Positions 8,876 through 18,008 of a DNA stretch of 64,000 nt are shown here, in pieces (the first letter of the stretch is position 1; the number at the start of each line of letters is the position of its first letter). Below the pieces are notes generated by a model. It was given only the letters and a program-made list of their open reading frames with translations. It was not told the DNA's origin and did no database searches. The stretch comes from Pseudomonas sp. RIT-562 (lineage in GTDB: Bacteria; Pseudomonadota; Gammaproteobacteria; Pseudomonadales; Pseudomonadaceae), in contig NZ_JAPJIV010000014.1 of the NCBI RefSeq assembly GCF_026241895.1, positions 62,001-126,000 of the forward strand, read 5' to 3'. A program made the position numbers and the translations under genes.

Positions 8876-9701
8876 TCAGGTGCGCGTCCGGAGAATGTAC
8901 TGCTCAATAGCCTGGGCTGCGCCATCTTCGGTATTGGAACCGGTGACGACATCAGCCTGGCGCTTCACCGCCTCCTCCGCCTGCCCCATGGCGATTGACA
9001 AGCCGGCCCGGTGAAACATCGCCGGGTCGTTGCCGCCATCGCCCAGCGCTGCCGTCTGCTGCAGTGGCACTCCCAGAAACTCGGCCAGTGTCACCAGCGC
9101 CGCGCCCTTGTTGGCCTGCATGGCCGTCACGTCCAGATACACCGGCTGCGAGCGCGAGACCTGCGCCTGGCCTTCTACCTTGGGCAATAACAGGGCTTCG
9201 AGTTCAATCAACAAGTCAGTGTTGTTGCTGGTCGCGACGATCTTGTCGATGCGCTCCAGGTAAGGTTCGAAGCTTGCGACCACCACCGGCGGATAACCCA
9301 GCCCATGTTGCTCTCTTGGCACCATCGGTCCGTCTGGGTCCTTGAGCAGCCAGTCACCGCCGCTGAACACCCAGATTTCCACGTCTGGGCGATCGGCAAA
9401 CAACGCCAACGCCGTCAGGGCAGCGGTCGCCGGCAGGTAATGGGCAACCAGGATGCTGCCGTCGGGATTGACCAGCGTGCCACCGTTGAAGGCGGCCGTC
9501 GGCAGATCGACGCCCAGGGCTTCGATCTGCTGCAACATGGCTTTGGGCGGACGCCCGGTGGCCAGGCTGAACAGAACTCCGGCGTCACGCAACGATCGAA
9601 CGGCCTCGATAGCGCTGGCTCAGACTGTGATCGGGCAGCAACAAAGTACCGTCCATGTCGCTGAGCAGGAAGCGGATGGGCGCGGGCGTCGACTCACTCA
9701 T
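8876..9701 (-). pseudogene. HAD-family (Cof-type) sugar phosphatase, frameshifted
   Basis: Third gene of the gnd-zwf operon; its ATG (9699-9701) overlaps the zwf TGA as ATGA. The N-terminal part has the HAD nucleophile motif LLSDMDGTLLLPD but stops at a TGA (9585-9587) after 38 residues. The rest of the protein continues in the next frame from about 9613: LFSLATGRPP, cap domain, then the C-terminal LGDGGNDPAMF metal-binding motif. The shift lies at GCGC (9612-9615). Restoring one GC pair gives a 275-residue protein of normal Cof/YbiV length. An intact enzyme would dephosphorylate sugar phosphates in the cytoplasm. Whether this is a true mutation or a sequencing error cannot be told from one sequence. 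Confidence 0.82.
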
Positions 9702-11221
9702 CCGAGGCTGTGCCAGACGCGGCCGTCGCGGGTCAGCAGATCTTCGCCTGCCTGGGGCCCGTTTTCACCGGCGGCATAGCTCTCGACGCTGGCGTCCTGC
9801 TGCCAGGCGTCGAGGAAAGGCTGCACGGCGCGCCAGCCATTCTCGATATTGTCGGCGCGCTGGAACAGGGTCTGGTCGCCGGTCAGGCAGTCGTAGATCA
9901 GCGTTTCATAGCCGGTGGACGGCTGCATTTCAAAGTAGTCCTTGTAGGCAAACCCCAGCTCGATATTGGCCATTTTCAAGGCTGGGCCAGGACGTTTGGC
10001 CAGCAGGTCGAACCACATGCCTTCATTGGGCTGGATCTGGATGCGCAGGTAAGTCGGCTGCAGCTCATCCACTTCGGTATCACGAAATTGCGCATAAGGC
10101 GCCGGTTTGAAGCAGATGACGATTTCCGTGTCGCGCACGCTCATGCGCTTGCCGGTGCGCAGATAGAACGGCACGCCAACCCAGCGCCAGTTGTCGATCA
10201 TCACCTTGAGCGCGACGTAGGTTTCAGTGGTGCTGTCAGGCGCGACGTTGCCTTCCTGGCGATACCCGGGTAATGGCTTGCCCGCAACTTCACCGGCGCT
10301 GTACTGGCCACGCACCGAGTTGGCCCGGGCTTCTTCCACTGACCAGGGGCGGATCGCGCCGACCACCTTGGCCTTCTCGCCGCGCACCGCGTCGGCGCCA
10401 AAAGCGGCTGGGGGTTCCATGGCAACCATCGCCAGCAGCTGGAACAGGTGGTTGGGCACCATGTCGCGCAACGCACCGGTATGCTCGTAAAAGCTGCCGC
10501 GAGTTTCCACGCCGACGGTCTCGGCGGCAGTGATCTGCACGTGATCGATGTAGTGGTTGTTCCAGAATGCTTCGAACAGGCTGTTGGAGAACCGGCTGAT
10601 CAGAATGTTCTGTACGGTTTCCTTGCCCAGGTAGTGATCGATCCGGTAGATCTGATTTTCCGACATGACCTTGAGCAGGCATGCGTTCAAGGCTTGTGCG
10701 GTCTGCAGGTCGGAGCCAAAAGGCTTCTCGATCACCACTCGACGAAACGCCTCGGGGGTTTCTTTCAGCAGCTTTGCGGCGCCCAGGCGGCGCACCACTT
10801 CGCTGAAGAAGCGTGGCGCGGTGGCCAGGTAGAACACCGCATTGCCGGTGCCGCTGTCGGCGATTTTCGCCGCCAGGGCTGAATAGGTGCTGTCGTCCAG
10901 AAAGTCGCCCTGGACGTAGCTGATGCCTTTGGCGAGTGTTGCCCACAACGCCGGATCAAGGGCTTCATCGCCCTTGCCGACTTTGTTGGGGGCTTGCGCT
11001 CGGATGAAGTCCTCGAGCTTCTGCGCAAAGGCCTCGTCACTGATGGCGTTGTGGTCAACGCCGATGATCCGCAATCCATCCCCCAGCAATCCATCGCGAC
11101 TCAGGTTGTACAGCGCCGGCATCAGCAGGCGCTTGACCAGGTCACCATGGGCACCAAACAGGAACAGTGTGGTGGGTGGTGCCGGTTCTGCCTTGGATTT
11201 ATTGCGGATCAGGCCGGTCAT
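9698..11221 (-). CDS. zwf: Glucose-6-phosphate 1-dehydrogenase
   Basis: 507-residue cytoplasmic enzyme oxidising glucose 6-phosphate to 6-phosphogluconolactone with NAD(P)+, the entry to the pentose phosphate and Entner-Doudoroff routes. The Rossmann start LFLFGAHGDLVKRLL and the active-site motif RIDHYLGKE are intact, and length is normal. It is the middle gene of a tight operon: its ATG overlaps the gnd TGA (ATGA, 11218-11221) and its own TGA overlaps the start of the HAD phosphatase. Pseudomonads carry several zwf paralogues. This one, paired with a short gnd rather than with edd/pgl, is a secondary copy. Confidence 0.93.
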   Translation of the reverse strand: MTGLIRNKSKAEPAPPTTLFLFGAHGDLVKRLLMPALYNLSRDGLLGDGLRIIGVDHNAISDEAFAQKLEDFIRAQAPNKVGKGDEALDPALWATLAKGISYVQGDFLDDSTYSALAAKIADSGTGNAVFYLATAPRFFSEVVRRLGAAKLLKETPEAFRRVVIEKPFGSDLQTAQALNACLLKVMSENQIYRIDHYLGKETVQNILISRFSNSLFEAFWNNHYIDHVQITAAETVGVETRGSFYEHTGALRDMVPNHLFQLLAMVAMEPPAAFGADAVRGEKAKVVGAIRPWSVEEARANSVRGQYSAGEVAGKPLPGYRQEGNVAPDSTTETYVALKVMIDNWRWVGVPFYLRTGKRMSVRDTEIVICFKPAPYAQFRDTEVDELQPTYLRIQIQPNEGMWFDLLAKRPGPALKMANIELGFAYKDYFEMQPSTGYETLIYDCLTGDQTLFQRADNIENGWRAVQPFLDAWQQDASVESYAAGENGPQAGEDLLTRDGRVWHSLG

Positions 11222-12198
11222 TTTTTCGAAGTCTCCACATGGCCGCCGAAGCCGAAGCGCTGGGCCGAGAGAATCTTGTCGCCAAAGGTGCCCTGCCCGC
11301 GTGAACGGTAGCGCGAGAACAGCGAGTTCGACAGCACTGGAACCGGTACCGACTGCTCCATGGCCGCTTCGATGGTCCAGCGTCCTTCGCCGCTGTCAGC
11401 TACCGAGCCGGAGTAACCCTCGAGTTTCGGGTCGCTGGCCAGGGCGTCTGCGGTCAGGTCGAGCAACCAGGACGAGACCACGCTGCCACGGCGCCAGACT
11501 TCGGCGATGTCGGCCACGTTGAGGTCGAAGCGCTGGTCTTCCGGCAGGCTTTCGCTGGCCTTGGTCTTGAGGATGTCGAAACCTTCGGCGAAGGCCTGCA
11601 TCATTCCGTACTCGATGCCATTGTGGATCATCTTCACGAAGTGCCCGGAACCTGCAGGTCCTGCGTGGATGTAACCGCGTTCGGCACGGTCGTCATCGGA
11701 CTTGCGATCCTTGGTGCGCGGGATGTCGCCTATGCCAGGTGCGAGGCTTTCGAACAGCGGGTCCAGGCGTTTGACCACCTCGGCTTCGCCGCCGATCATC
11801 ATGCAGTAACCGCGCTCCAGGCCCCAGACGCCACCGGAGGTGCCGACGTCGATGTAGTGCAGGCCCTTTTCCGACAGGCTCTTGGCCCGGCGGATGTCGT
11901 CCTTATAAAAGGTGTTGCCGCCGTCGATGATGGTGTCGCCGGCTTCGAGCAAGGTGCTCAGGGTGTCGATGGTGTCTTCGGTCGGCGCGCCGGCCGGCAG
12001 CATGACCCAGACCGCACGCGGTTTGGCCAGGCCAGCCACCAGGGCCGGCAGGTCGATGACACCCTTGGCGCCTTCGGCGGCCAGGGTGTCGACAAAAGCG
12101 GTATTGCGGTCGTAGACAACGGTGGAATGCCCATTGAGCATCAGGCGCCGCGCAATATTACCGCCCATGCGGCCCAGTCCAATAATCCCGAGTTGCAT
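11218..12198 (-). CDS. gnd: 6-phosphogluconate dehydrogenase, decarboxylating (short type)
   Basis: 326-residue enzyme converting 6-phosphogluconate to ribulose 5-phosphate and CO2. The N-terminal dinucleotide fold reads LGIIGLGRMGGNIARR and the catalytic helix GSGHFVKMIHNGIEYGM carries the Lys. At ~330 residues it belongs to the short, often NAD-preferring bacterial class (GntZ/YqeC type), not the 470-residue enteric type. ATG 12198 is favoured because AAGGAG lies nine bases upstream; a longer frame begins 12 codons earlier without a good site. It is the first gene of the gnd-zwf-HAD operon, with a free 270-bp upstream region. Confidence 0.92.
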   Translation of the reverse strand: MQLGIIGLGRMGGNIARRLMLNGHSTVVYDRNTAFVDTLAAEGAKGVIDLPALVAGLAKPRAVWVMLPAGAPTEDTIDTLSTLLEAGDTIIDGGNTFYKDDIRRAKSLSEKGLHYIDVGTSGGVWGLERGYCMMIGGEAEVVKRLDPLFESLAPGIGDIPRTKDRKSDDDRAERGYIHAGPAGSGHFVKMIHNGIEYGMMQAFAEGFDILKTKASESLPEDQRFDLNVADIAEVWRRGSVVSSWLLDLTADALASDPKLEGYSGSVADSGEGRWTIEAAMEQSVPVPVLSNSLFSRYRSRGQGTFGDKILSAQRFGFGGHVETSKK

Positions 12199-12470
12199 GT
12201 GCTGATGCTCCTTACTGCAAATAATGTGTGTCAAAGGTTATAGCCCAACGCAACCTGTTCAGCTTAGTCAGACAGGTCGGCATGAAGTTTCCGTGCATTG
12301 TGCCCGATCCAGACTGATAACGTCGGGAATCGTCGCGAAGACACACCGACCATGAAAAATAAAAAAGTTCCCTTCGAAGGCAAAAGAAATCAAAATTGCA
12401 GCCGATAGTGAATCAGGGTCCGGCATTGGATGCAGGTTCACAGTTGAAACAACCATTTGCGAGGTGAGCA

Positions 12471-12644
12471 ATGGGCACAGTACAAGCAGCACGGCCAGCA
12501 CAAACTCTCTACGTCACGATCCGTCGTGATGAATTGCGCCAGCTCAAAGAAGAGCGCGACCTGCTCAAGCAGGAACTCGCGCAGTTGCGCCAACTGACCC
12601 AAGGTCACCAGCCACAGGCCCTGCCTGTCATACAGCGCGCCTGA
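12471..12644 (+). CDS. Small coiled-coil protein, 57 residues
   Basis: A short gene starting ATGGGCACAG behind GAGGTGAG and ending at TGA 12642-12644. The product has a beta-like start (QTLYVTIRRDEL), then a charged heptad stretch (about residues 21-43, LRQLKEERDLLKQELAQL) with Leu at the a/d positions, so it should form a short coiled coil. It has no signal peptide, membrane segment or Cys. Codon use looks normal for the genome. I recognise no named family. It stands alone between the gnd operon and a REP-bearing spacer before cptA. Confidence 0.6.
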   Translation: MGTVQAARPAQTLYVTIRRDELRQLKEERDLLKQELAQLRQLTQGHQPQALPVIQRA

Positions 12645-12723
12645 TCACCGCTGCACCCGCACGATTGGCGCCGACGATTACCCCGGGCGCCTGACATCCG
12701 GCGTTTGCATCAACGCCCACCCC

Positions 12724-12782
12724 TGTAGGAGCGAGCCTGCTCGCGAACCCCCCGAGGGCGCCGCGGGCTATGTAGGAGCGAG
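12724..12782. repeat. REP fragments upstream of cptA
   Basis: One REP (TGTAGGAGCGAGCCTGCTCG, from 12724) and a truncated second copy in the same orientation (TGTAGGAGCGAG, 12771-12782). They do not form a full hairpin doublet. Confidence 0.7.
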
Positions 12783-12928
12783 GCCAGCAATCTCCAGCAA
12801 CTCACAAACTTTTCACACCCACTCATAGATACTCCGGCCCCATTGTGGCCGCTCGGTATGCGCGCCGCCCCCGTTCGCCGACCAGTTCAACTGGCGGCGG
12901 TCGACGATTATTTAGGCTGGAGCGCTGA

Positions 12929-14662
12929 ATGGCTTTGTTCAAACGCAGCAATACGACTGCGAAAGGGTTCGACTGGGCCGGGCTTGCCTGGCTGTTTGTG
13001 TTCTTCTGGTACTTTTCCGGTATCACCCAACTGCTGATTCAACTGACTGGCACCTCAGGCTTCACTGGCTTTCGCCAGGCCTTCATCATGAGTGCCATCT
13101 GGCTCGCGCCGATGCTGCTGTTTCCCCGCCAGACCCGCGTGCTCGCCGCCTGTATCGGCGTGGTGCTGTGGGCGTGCTCGATGGCCAGCCTGGGTTACTT
13201 CTTCATCTATCAGCAGGAATTTTCCCAGAGCGTCATCTTCATCATGTTCGAATCGAACATCTCTGAAGCTGGCGAGTACATGACCCAGTATTTCGCCTGG
13301 TGGATGGTCGCGGCATTCCTCGCCCACACGCTGTTTGCCTACTTCCTGTGGACTCGCTTGCGCCCGGTGTACCTGCCGCGTGGCCGCGCTTTCGTGGCGG
13401 CCACGGCCATCCTGGTCGCAGTGATCGGTTATCCGCTGGTCAAGCAGACCTTGCGCACCGGCAGCCTGGCCGAAGGTTTCGAGAAGTTCGAAACGCGCAT
13501 TGAACCTGCCGTGCCATGGCAAATGGCGGTGGCTTACCACCGCTATCTCGATACCCTCGCCGGCATGCAGGATATGTTGCACAGCGCGAGCAAGATCGCC
13601 CCGCTGAAGAACCTCACCGACGTCGCGGCCAACCAGCCTGCAACCCTGGTGCTGGTCATCGGCGAATCGACCAACCGCCAGCGTATGAGCCTGTACGGCT
13701 ACCCACGAGCGACCACGCCGGAACTGGACAAACTCAAGGATCAGCTGTCGGTGTTTGACAACGTCATCACCCCGCGCCCCTACACCATCGAAGCGCTGCA
13801 ACAGGTGCTGACATTCGCCGACGAGGAAAACCCGGCGCTGTACCTGTCGACTCCGTCGCTGGTCAGCATGATGAAACAGGCCGGCTACAAGACCTTCTGG
13901 ATCACCAACCAGCAGACCATGACCAAACGCAACACCATGCTCACGACCTTCTCCGAGCAGGCCGACGAGCAGGTGTACCTCAATAACAACCGCAACCAGA
14001 ACGCCGCCCAGTACGATGGTGACGTCATCGCGCCGTTCAACAAGGCCCTGGCTGACGCCGCGCCGCGCAAATTGATCGTGGTGCATCTGCTGGGCACGCA
14101 CATGAGCTACCAGTACCGTTATCCGTCGACCTTCGACAAGTTCAAGGATCGCCAGGGTGTACCGGCCGGAGTGCGTGACGATCAGCTGCCGACCTACAAC
14201 AGCTACGACAACGCCGTGCTGTACAACGACTTCGTGGTATCGAGCCTGATCAAGGACTACGCGAAGACCGATCCCAACGGCTTCCTGCTGTACCTGTCCG
14301 ACCATGGCGAAGACGTCTTCGACTCGCCGGGTCATAGCACTCTGGGTCGCAACGAAAGCAAGCCGACCGCGCCGATGTACACCATCCCGTTCATGGCCTG
14401 GGCCTCGCCAAAATGGCGTGAGTCCCATGACTGGAATTTCGATGGAGACCTGAGCCGGCCCTACAGCAGTTCGCACCTGATCCACACCTGGGCGGACATG
14501 GCCGGGTTGAACTTCGATGAGCTCGATCGCAGCAAGAGCCTGGTCAGCGACAGCTTCAAGCCACGGCCTTTGATGATCGGCAATCCCTATGAAAAGCAGC
14601 AGCGCCCGCTGATCGACTTCAGCCTGATGAAACCCAAGCCAGTGGCAGTAGTTCAGCAATAA
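12929..14662 (+). CDS. cptA: Phosphoethanolamine transferase CptA/EptC type
   Basis: 577-residue inner-membrane enzyme with a periplasmic alkaline-phosphatase-like domain. Five hydrophobic segments occupy about residues 12-180. The soluble domain starts with the metal and nucleophile region VLVIGESTNRQRMSLYGY (Thr nucleophile) and ends with the metal-binding YLSDHGEDVFDSPGHS block. The family transfers phosphoethanolamine from phosphatidylethanolamine to lipid A or LPS core; CptA/EptC acts on a core heptose, and the length (577) matches it. Such decoration changes sensitivity to cationic peptides. A GGAG lies six bases upstream. Its stop codon overlaps the Fur box of the next gene. Confidence 0.87.
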   Translation: MALFKRSNTTAKGFDWAGLAWLFVFFWYFSGITQLLIQLTGTSGFTGFRQAFIMSAIWLAPMLLFPRQTRVLAACIGVVLWACSMASLGYFFIYQQEFSQSVIFIMFESNISEAGEYMTQYFAWWMVAAFLAHTLFAYFLWTRLRPVYLPRGRAFVAATAILVAVIGYPLVKQTLRTGSLAEGFEKFETRIEPAVPWQMAVAYHRYLDTLAGMQDMLHSASKIAPLKNLTDVAANQPATLVLVIGESTNRQRMSLYGYPRATTPELDKLKDQLSVFDNVITPRPYTIEALQQVLTFADEENPALYLSTPSLVSMMKQAGYKTFWITNQQTMTKRNTMLTTFSEQADEQVYLNNNRNQNAAQYDGDVIAPFNKALADAAPRKLIVVHLLGTHMSYQYRYPSTFDKFKDRQGVPAGVRDDQLPTYNSYDNAVLYNDFVVSSLIKDYAKTDPNGFLLYLSDHGEDVFDSPGHSTLGRNESKPTAPMYTIPFMAWASPKWRESHDWNFDGDLSRPYSSSHLIHTWADMAGLNFDELDRSKSLVSDSFKPRPLMIGNPYEKQQRPLIDFSLMKPKPVAVVQQ

Positions 14663-14676
14663 TAGTAATAATTATC
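14658..14676 (+). promoter_or_regulatory. Fur box upstream of the siderophore receptor
   Basis: AATAATAGTAATAATTATC matches the 19-bp Fur consensus at 15 of 19 positions. It overlaps the cptA stop codon and lies 80 bp before the receptor ATG, so iron repression of the receptor is expected. Confidence 0.7.
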
Positions 14677-14755
14677 GTTTACCACTAAATATCGCCGCCC
14701 TCCTTCGTCTTTGAGCAAACGGAATTTTTCCCTCAACGACAAGGAGTCGGCTGCG

Positions 14756-16993
14756 ATGTTCGCGCCTATCACCCGTTCCATGACTTTCACCCTCGGCCTG
14801 TGCAGCGTTGCACTGAGCCCGGATCTGCTCGCTGACACCGAAACCGACAAGGCTCCGGTCAGCGGCGTCCTCGAACTGACCGCCACCAGCGTCACCGCCC
14901 AGGGCCTGGGCAGCAACACCGAAAACACCCAGTCCTACACCACCGGCGCCATGAGCAGCGCCACTCGCCTGAACCTGTCGATCAAGGAAACCCCGCAATC
15001 GGTTTCCGTGGTCACGCGCCAGCAGATGGACGACTTCAAACTCACTTCGCTGTCCGAAGCCATGCGCCAGACCACTGGCATCGTGGTGCAGCACAACGAC
15101 TCGGACCGGGTCAGCTATTCCTCCCGCGGCTACTCGATCAACAACTTCCAGGTTGATGGAATGCTCAATACCTTCAGCTACATGAAGTCCGACTCCGACA
15201 CCATCATCTATGACCGCATCGAGGTCGTGCGCGGCGCCACCGGCCTGACCACGGGCGCGGGCGATCCGTCTGCCACCATCAACATGGTTCGCAAACGCCC
15301 GACTGCGCAGTGGGAGGCCAAGACCGGTGCCAGCGCCGGCAGCTACGACAATTACTACACCTACCTGGACGTCGGCGGCCCGTTGGCTTTCGACGGCCGG
15401 CTGCGCGGGCGCAGTGTGCTGGCTTATCGCGACAGCGATTCGTTCCGCGACAAATATCAGCAACAACGGGAAGTCGCCTACGGCGTGCTGGAAGCCGACC
15501 TCACGGATGCCACCACCCTGGCCGTGGGCTACGACTACCAGAACAAACATGTGCAGGGCACTTCCTGGGGCACCGTGCCCTACTGGAACGCCGACGGCAG
15601 CAAGGCCAACCTTGGCCGCTCGACCAACATGGCAACGTCCTGGAGCTCCTGGCCGCTCAAGGACCAGACCGCCTTCGCCAACCTGGACCATCAACTGGGC
15701 GCTGGCTGGCACCTCAAGGCGGCGTACACCCATCGCGAGAGCGACACCGATGGCAAGATCTACTACGCCGGTGGCGGCTTCCCCGAGCCTGATCGCAGCG
15801 GCATGATCGCCAACGTCAGCCACATGATCGGCACCCAGAAAATGAAAGCCTACGACTTCAACGTCTCCGGCCCCTACTCGCTGCTGGGGCGCGAACACGA
15901 GCTGATGGTCGGCTACGGCGAAGCGCAGCGCAGCGACAAGAACCCCTACACCGACGGGCCGATGGCTGATGACTACGCGATCGTGCCGGACTGGAAATAC
16001 ATGGGTAATATCGGCAAATTCTCCGACACCGTGACCAGCCTCACCGGCTCCACCAGCAGCACCGAGCAGAAAGCCGGCTACCTGGCCACGCGCCTGAGCC
16101 TGACCGATGAATTGCATGCCGTCCTGGGCAGCCGCTACGGCAGCTGGAAATCCTCGAGTACCACCAACAGCTACGACGCCAATCAGGTACTGAGCGGTGT
16201 GGACGATACCAGCCAGAAACACAACGACATGTGGACGCCCTACGCCGGGCTGCTGTACGACATCACCCCGCAGTACACCGCCTACGTCAGCTACACCGAC
16301 ATCTTCAAGCCACAGACCAATCGCGACGCCAACCGCAAGTACCTTGAACCGGTGGTGGGCAGCAACTATGAGCTGGGCCTCAAAGGCAGCCTCCTGGAAG
16401 AGCGACTCAACCTCGCCACCGCGCTGTTCTGGAGCGATCAGGATAACGTCGCCGAACTGGACGATTCGGTGCCGCCGGATCCGGCTACCGGTGAACAGTT
16501 CTACAAGGCCAATGGCAAGGGCACCAAGGTCGAAGGCTTCGAGGCCGAGCTGTCGGGCGAAGTGCTGGCCGACTGGAACATGACCGCCGGTTACACCTAT
16601 ACCCACTCGGTCAATGGCGAAAAGAACCGCACCAACACCACTGCGCCTTTGAACATGTTCCGCTTGTCCACCGCTTATCGACTGCCAGGTGACTGGCATG
16701 CGCTGACCGTGGGTGGCGCGCTCAACTGGCAAAGCGAGATCTATCGCGCCGCGAGTCGTCCGGTTGGGCGCAACGCTGCAGGAAGAATCATCACTGAGCG
16801 GACCAATATTCGTCAGGACGCCTACGCCCTGGTCAACCTGATGTCGCGCTACGAGTTCGACCAGCATCTGTCGGCCTCGTTGAATGTGAACAACCTGTTC
16901 GACAAGAAGTACTACGAGAACGTCGGGTTCTACAACGGCAACTACTGGGGTGACCCGAGAACGGTAACCCTGAGCCTGGATTGGAAAATTTAG
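14756..16993 (+). CDS. TonB-dependent ferric-siderophore receptor (FhuE/FpvA-like)
   Basis: 745-residue outer-membrane receptor importing a ferric siderophore with TonB energy. After a signal peptide (cut near residue 25, LLAD) comes a short segment, the plug domain (ETPQSVSVVTRQQMDDF; VRGATGLTTGAGDPSATINM) and a 22-strand barrel ending in YYENVGFYNGNYWGDPRTV and LSLDWKI. Plug motifs are those of the hydroxamate receptor group (FhuE, FpvA, FoxA). There is no long N-terminal signalling domain, so it should not signal through a sigma/FecR pair. ATG 14756 has AAGGAG upstream; an in-frame TTG at 14711 is less likely. A Fur box precedes it. The siderophore cannot be read from sequence; ferrioxamine, coprogen and a foreign pyoverdine are candidates. 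Confidence 0.88.
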   Translation: MFAPITRSMTFTLGLCSVALSPDLLADTETDKAPVSGVLELTATSVTAQGLGSNTENTQSYTTGAMSSATRLNLSIKETPQSVSVVTRQQMDDFKLTSLSEAMRQTTGIVVQHNDSDRVSYSSRGYSINNFQVDGMLNTFSYMKSDSDTIIYDRIEVVRGATGLTTGAGDPSATINMVRKRPTAQWEAKTGASAGSYDNYYTYLDVGGPLAFDGRLRGRSVLAYRDSDSFRDKYQQQREVAYGVLEADLTDATTLAVGYDYQNKHVQGTSWGTVPYWNADGSKANLGRSTNMATSWSSWPLKDQTAFANLDHQLGAGWHLKAAYTHRESDTDGKIYYAGGGFPEPDRSGMIANVSHMIGTQKMKAYDFNVSGPYSLLGREHELMVGYGEAQRSDKNPYTDGPMADDYAIVPDWKYMGNIGKFSDTVTSLTGSTSSTEQKAGYLATRLSLTDELHAVLGSRYGSWKSSSTTNSYDANQVLSGVDDTSQKHNDMWTPYAGLLYDITPQYTAYVSYTDIFKPQTNRDANRKYLEPVVGSNYELGLKGSLLEERLNLATALFWSDQDNVAELDDSVPPDPATGEQFYKANGKGTKVEGFEAELSGEVLADWNMTAGYTYTHSVNGEKNRTNTTAPLNMFRLSTAYRLPGDWHALTVGGALNWQSEIYRAASRPVGRNAAGRIITERTNIRQDAYALVNLMSRYEFDQHLSASLNVNNLFDKKYYENVGFYNGNYWGDPRTVTLSLDWKI

Positions 16994-17091
16994 AGGCTGT
17001 TAATTCCCAATTAACGGAATCGGCGGATAATGCCCTTTCGACATTGCTTCATGGACGAAAGGGCACCCCTGATCTGTAGTGGGAGGCAACC

Positions 17092-17292
17092 ATGAAATGT
17101 ACAACCCTGATCCTCGCCAGCTTGATGATGCTGGGCTCCACGGCCGCCTGGGCCGAAGGCGGCGCTGAACGCATGCGCTATTACTACGAAACCCTGCGAT
17201 TAAGCCAAGAGGCGAACCAGCCTCAGCAAACGCCACAAGTGCGGGTTCCGGACGATCAAACCGCGCAAATGACGGAGCACTACAAACCCTGA
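17092..17292 (+). CDS. Small secreted protein, 66 residues
   Basis: Begins MKCTTLILASLMMLGSTAAW, a clear signal peptide cut after AWA (residue ~21). The mature ~45 residues are polar (RMRYYYETLRLSQEANQ), without Cys. GGGAGG stands six bases before the ATG. A strong hairpin follows the stop. It lies 98 bp after the siderophore receptor on the same strand and may be periplasmic. No family was recognised. Confidence 0.65.
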   Translation: MKCTTLILASLMMLGSTAAWAEGGAERMRYYYETLRLSQEANQPQQTPQVRVPDDQTAQMTEHYKP

Positions 17293-17296
17293 TCAA

Positions 17297-17329
17297 GTGG
17301 CGGCGCGGGAGTTCGCTCCCCCGCCGCAC
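17297..17329. terminator. GC-rich hairpin with TTCG loop
   Basis: An approximately 12-bp stem with one mismatch closes on a TTCG tetraloop (17312-17315), four bases after the small secreted gene and six bases beyond the stop of the convergent GNAT gene. It can serve both strands. Confidence 0.7.
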
Positions 17330-17335
17330 CTGCTT

Positions 17336-17827
17336 TTACAACGGCTTGGTCCAGAACAGCATGCGACCATGGGCCGGATCGAACATCCCCGCAGCGAAGC
17401 CGAACTTGCCATAGGACGCCTGGGCAATGGCGTTACCTTCCAGAACCTCCAGGGTTATTTTGCAGCAGCCACGCTGGCGAGCGATGTCCTCGACCTTCTG
17501 CAACATCTTCTGACTCAGCCCCAGACCGCGAAATTTTTTGATCACGGCGACGTCGTGGATGTTGACCAGCGGCTTGCAGGCAAAAGTCGAAAACCCTTCG
17601 AAGCAATTGACCAGGCCCGCCGGCTCGCCGTCGACGAAGGCCAGCACGCTGAACGCATGAGGCCTTTTGGCCAGTTCTGCCGGGAGGTGTTCCAGCACCT
17701 CGGCCGGCAGGGAATGCCCGCCGCCCATCGGGTCTTCGGCATAGTGGTTCAACACCAGGCTGATGGCTTCGGCATGCAGGGGGTTGGTGTAACTGGCCTG
17801 AAGCACAAGAATTTCTGCGGATTCCAT
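17336..17827 (-). CDS. GNAT-family N-acetyltransferase
   Basis: 163-residue acetyl-CoA-dependent acyltransferase. The GNAT core is visible: beta4 LVNIHDVAVIKKFRGLGLSQ with the acetyl-CoA loop R/Q-x-x-G-x-G/A (RGLGLSQKML), and the last motif LEVLEGNAIAQASYGKFGF. The substrate is not predictable; a small amine is likely. ATG 17827 is chosen because GAGG sits six bases upstream. The frame stays open through a REP to 17998, but those extra codons are repeat sequence. Convergent with the small secreted protein and 181 bp downstream of the DinB gene on the same strand. Confidence 0.82.
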   Translation of the reverse strand: MESAEILVLQASYTNPLHAEAISLVLNHYAEDPMGGGHSLPAEVLEHLPAELAKRPHAFSVLAFVDGEPAGLVNCFEGFSTFACKPLVNIHDVAVIKKFRGLGLSQKMLQKVEDIARQRGCCKITLEVLEGNAIAQASYGKFGFAAGMFDPAHGRMLFWTKPL

Positions 17828-17899
17828 TTCCATCCTCGAACACGTGAAGTAGCTGCGGGTGAATCTATCAAGGGCGACCGCAAAGCAAAAGCAATGAAA

Positions 17900-17960
17900 G
17901 GAGCCCGGCTTGCCGGCGATGGCGAACTCGCGGCCGCCATCGCTGGCAAGCCAGGCTCCT
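17900..17960. repeat. REP doublet hairpin
   Basis: Near-perfect arms of GGAGCCCGGCTTGCCGGCGA type (left from 17900, right to 17960) between the DinB and GNAT genes. Confidence 0.8.
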
Positions 17961-18008
17961 ACGGGCTTGGCGGGCACCTCAAGTCGCAAGCGCAGCACAA
18001 GGGGCGGC

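Noticed and set aside
13055..14659. Long minus-strand open frame opposite cptA, and a similar one opposite the TonB receptor (14672-16867)
   Set aside because: Both are GC-rich antisense shadows without start signals or recognisable domains, while the plus-strand genes have full motifs.
17828..17998. N-terminal extension of the GNAT protein
   Set aside because: The extra 57 codons cross a REP doublet and lack a ribosome-binding site. ATG 17827 has one.
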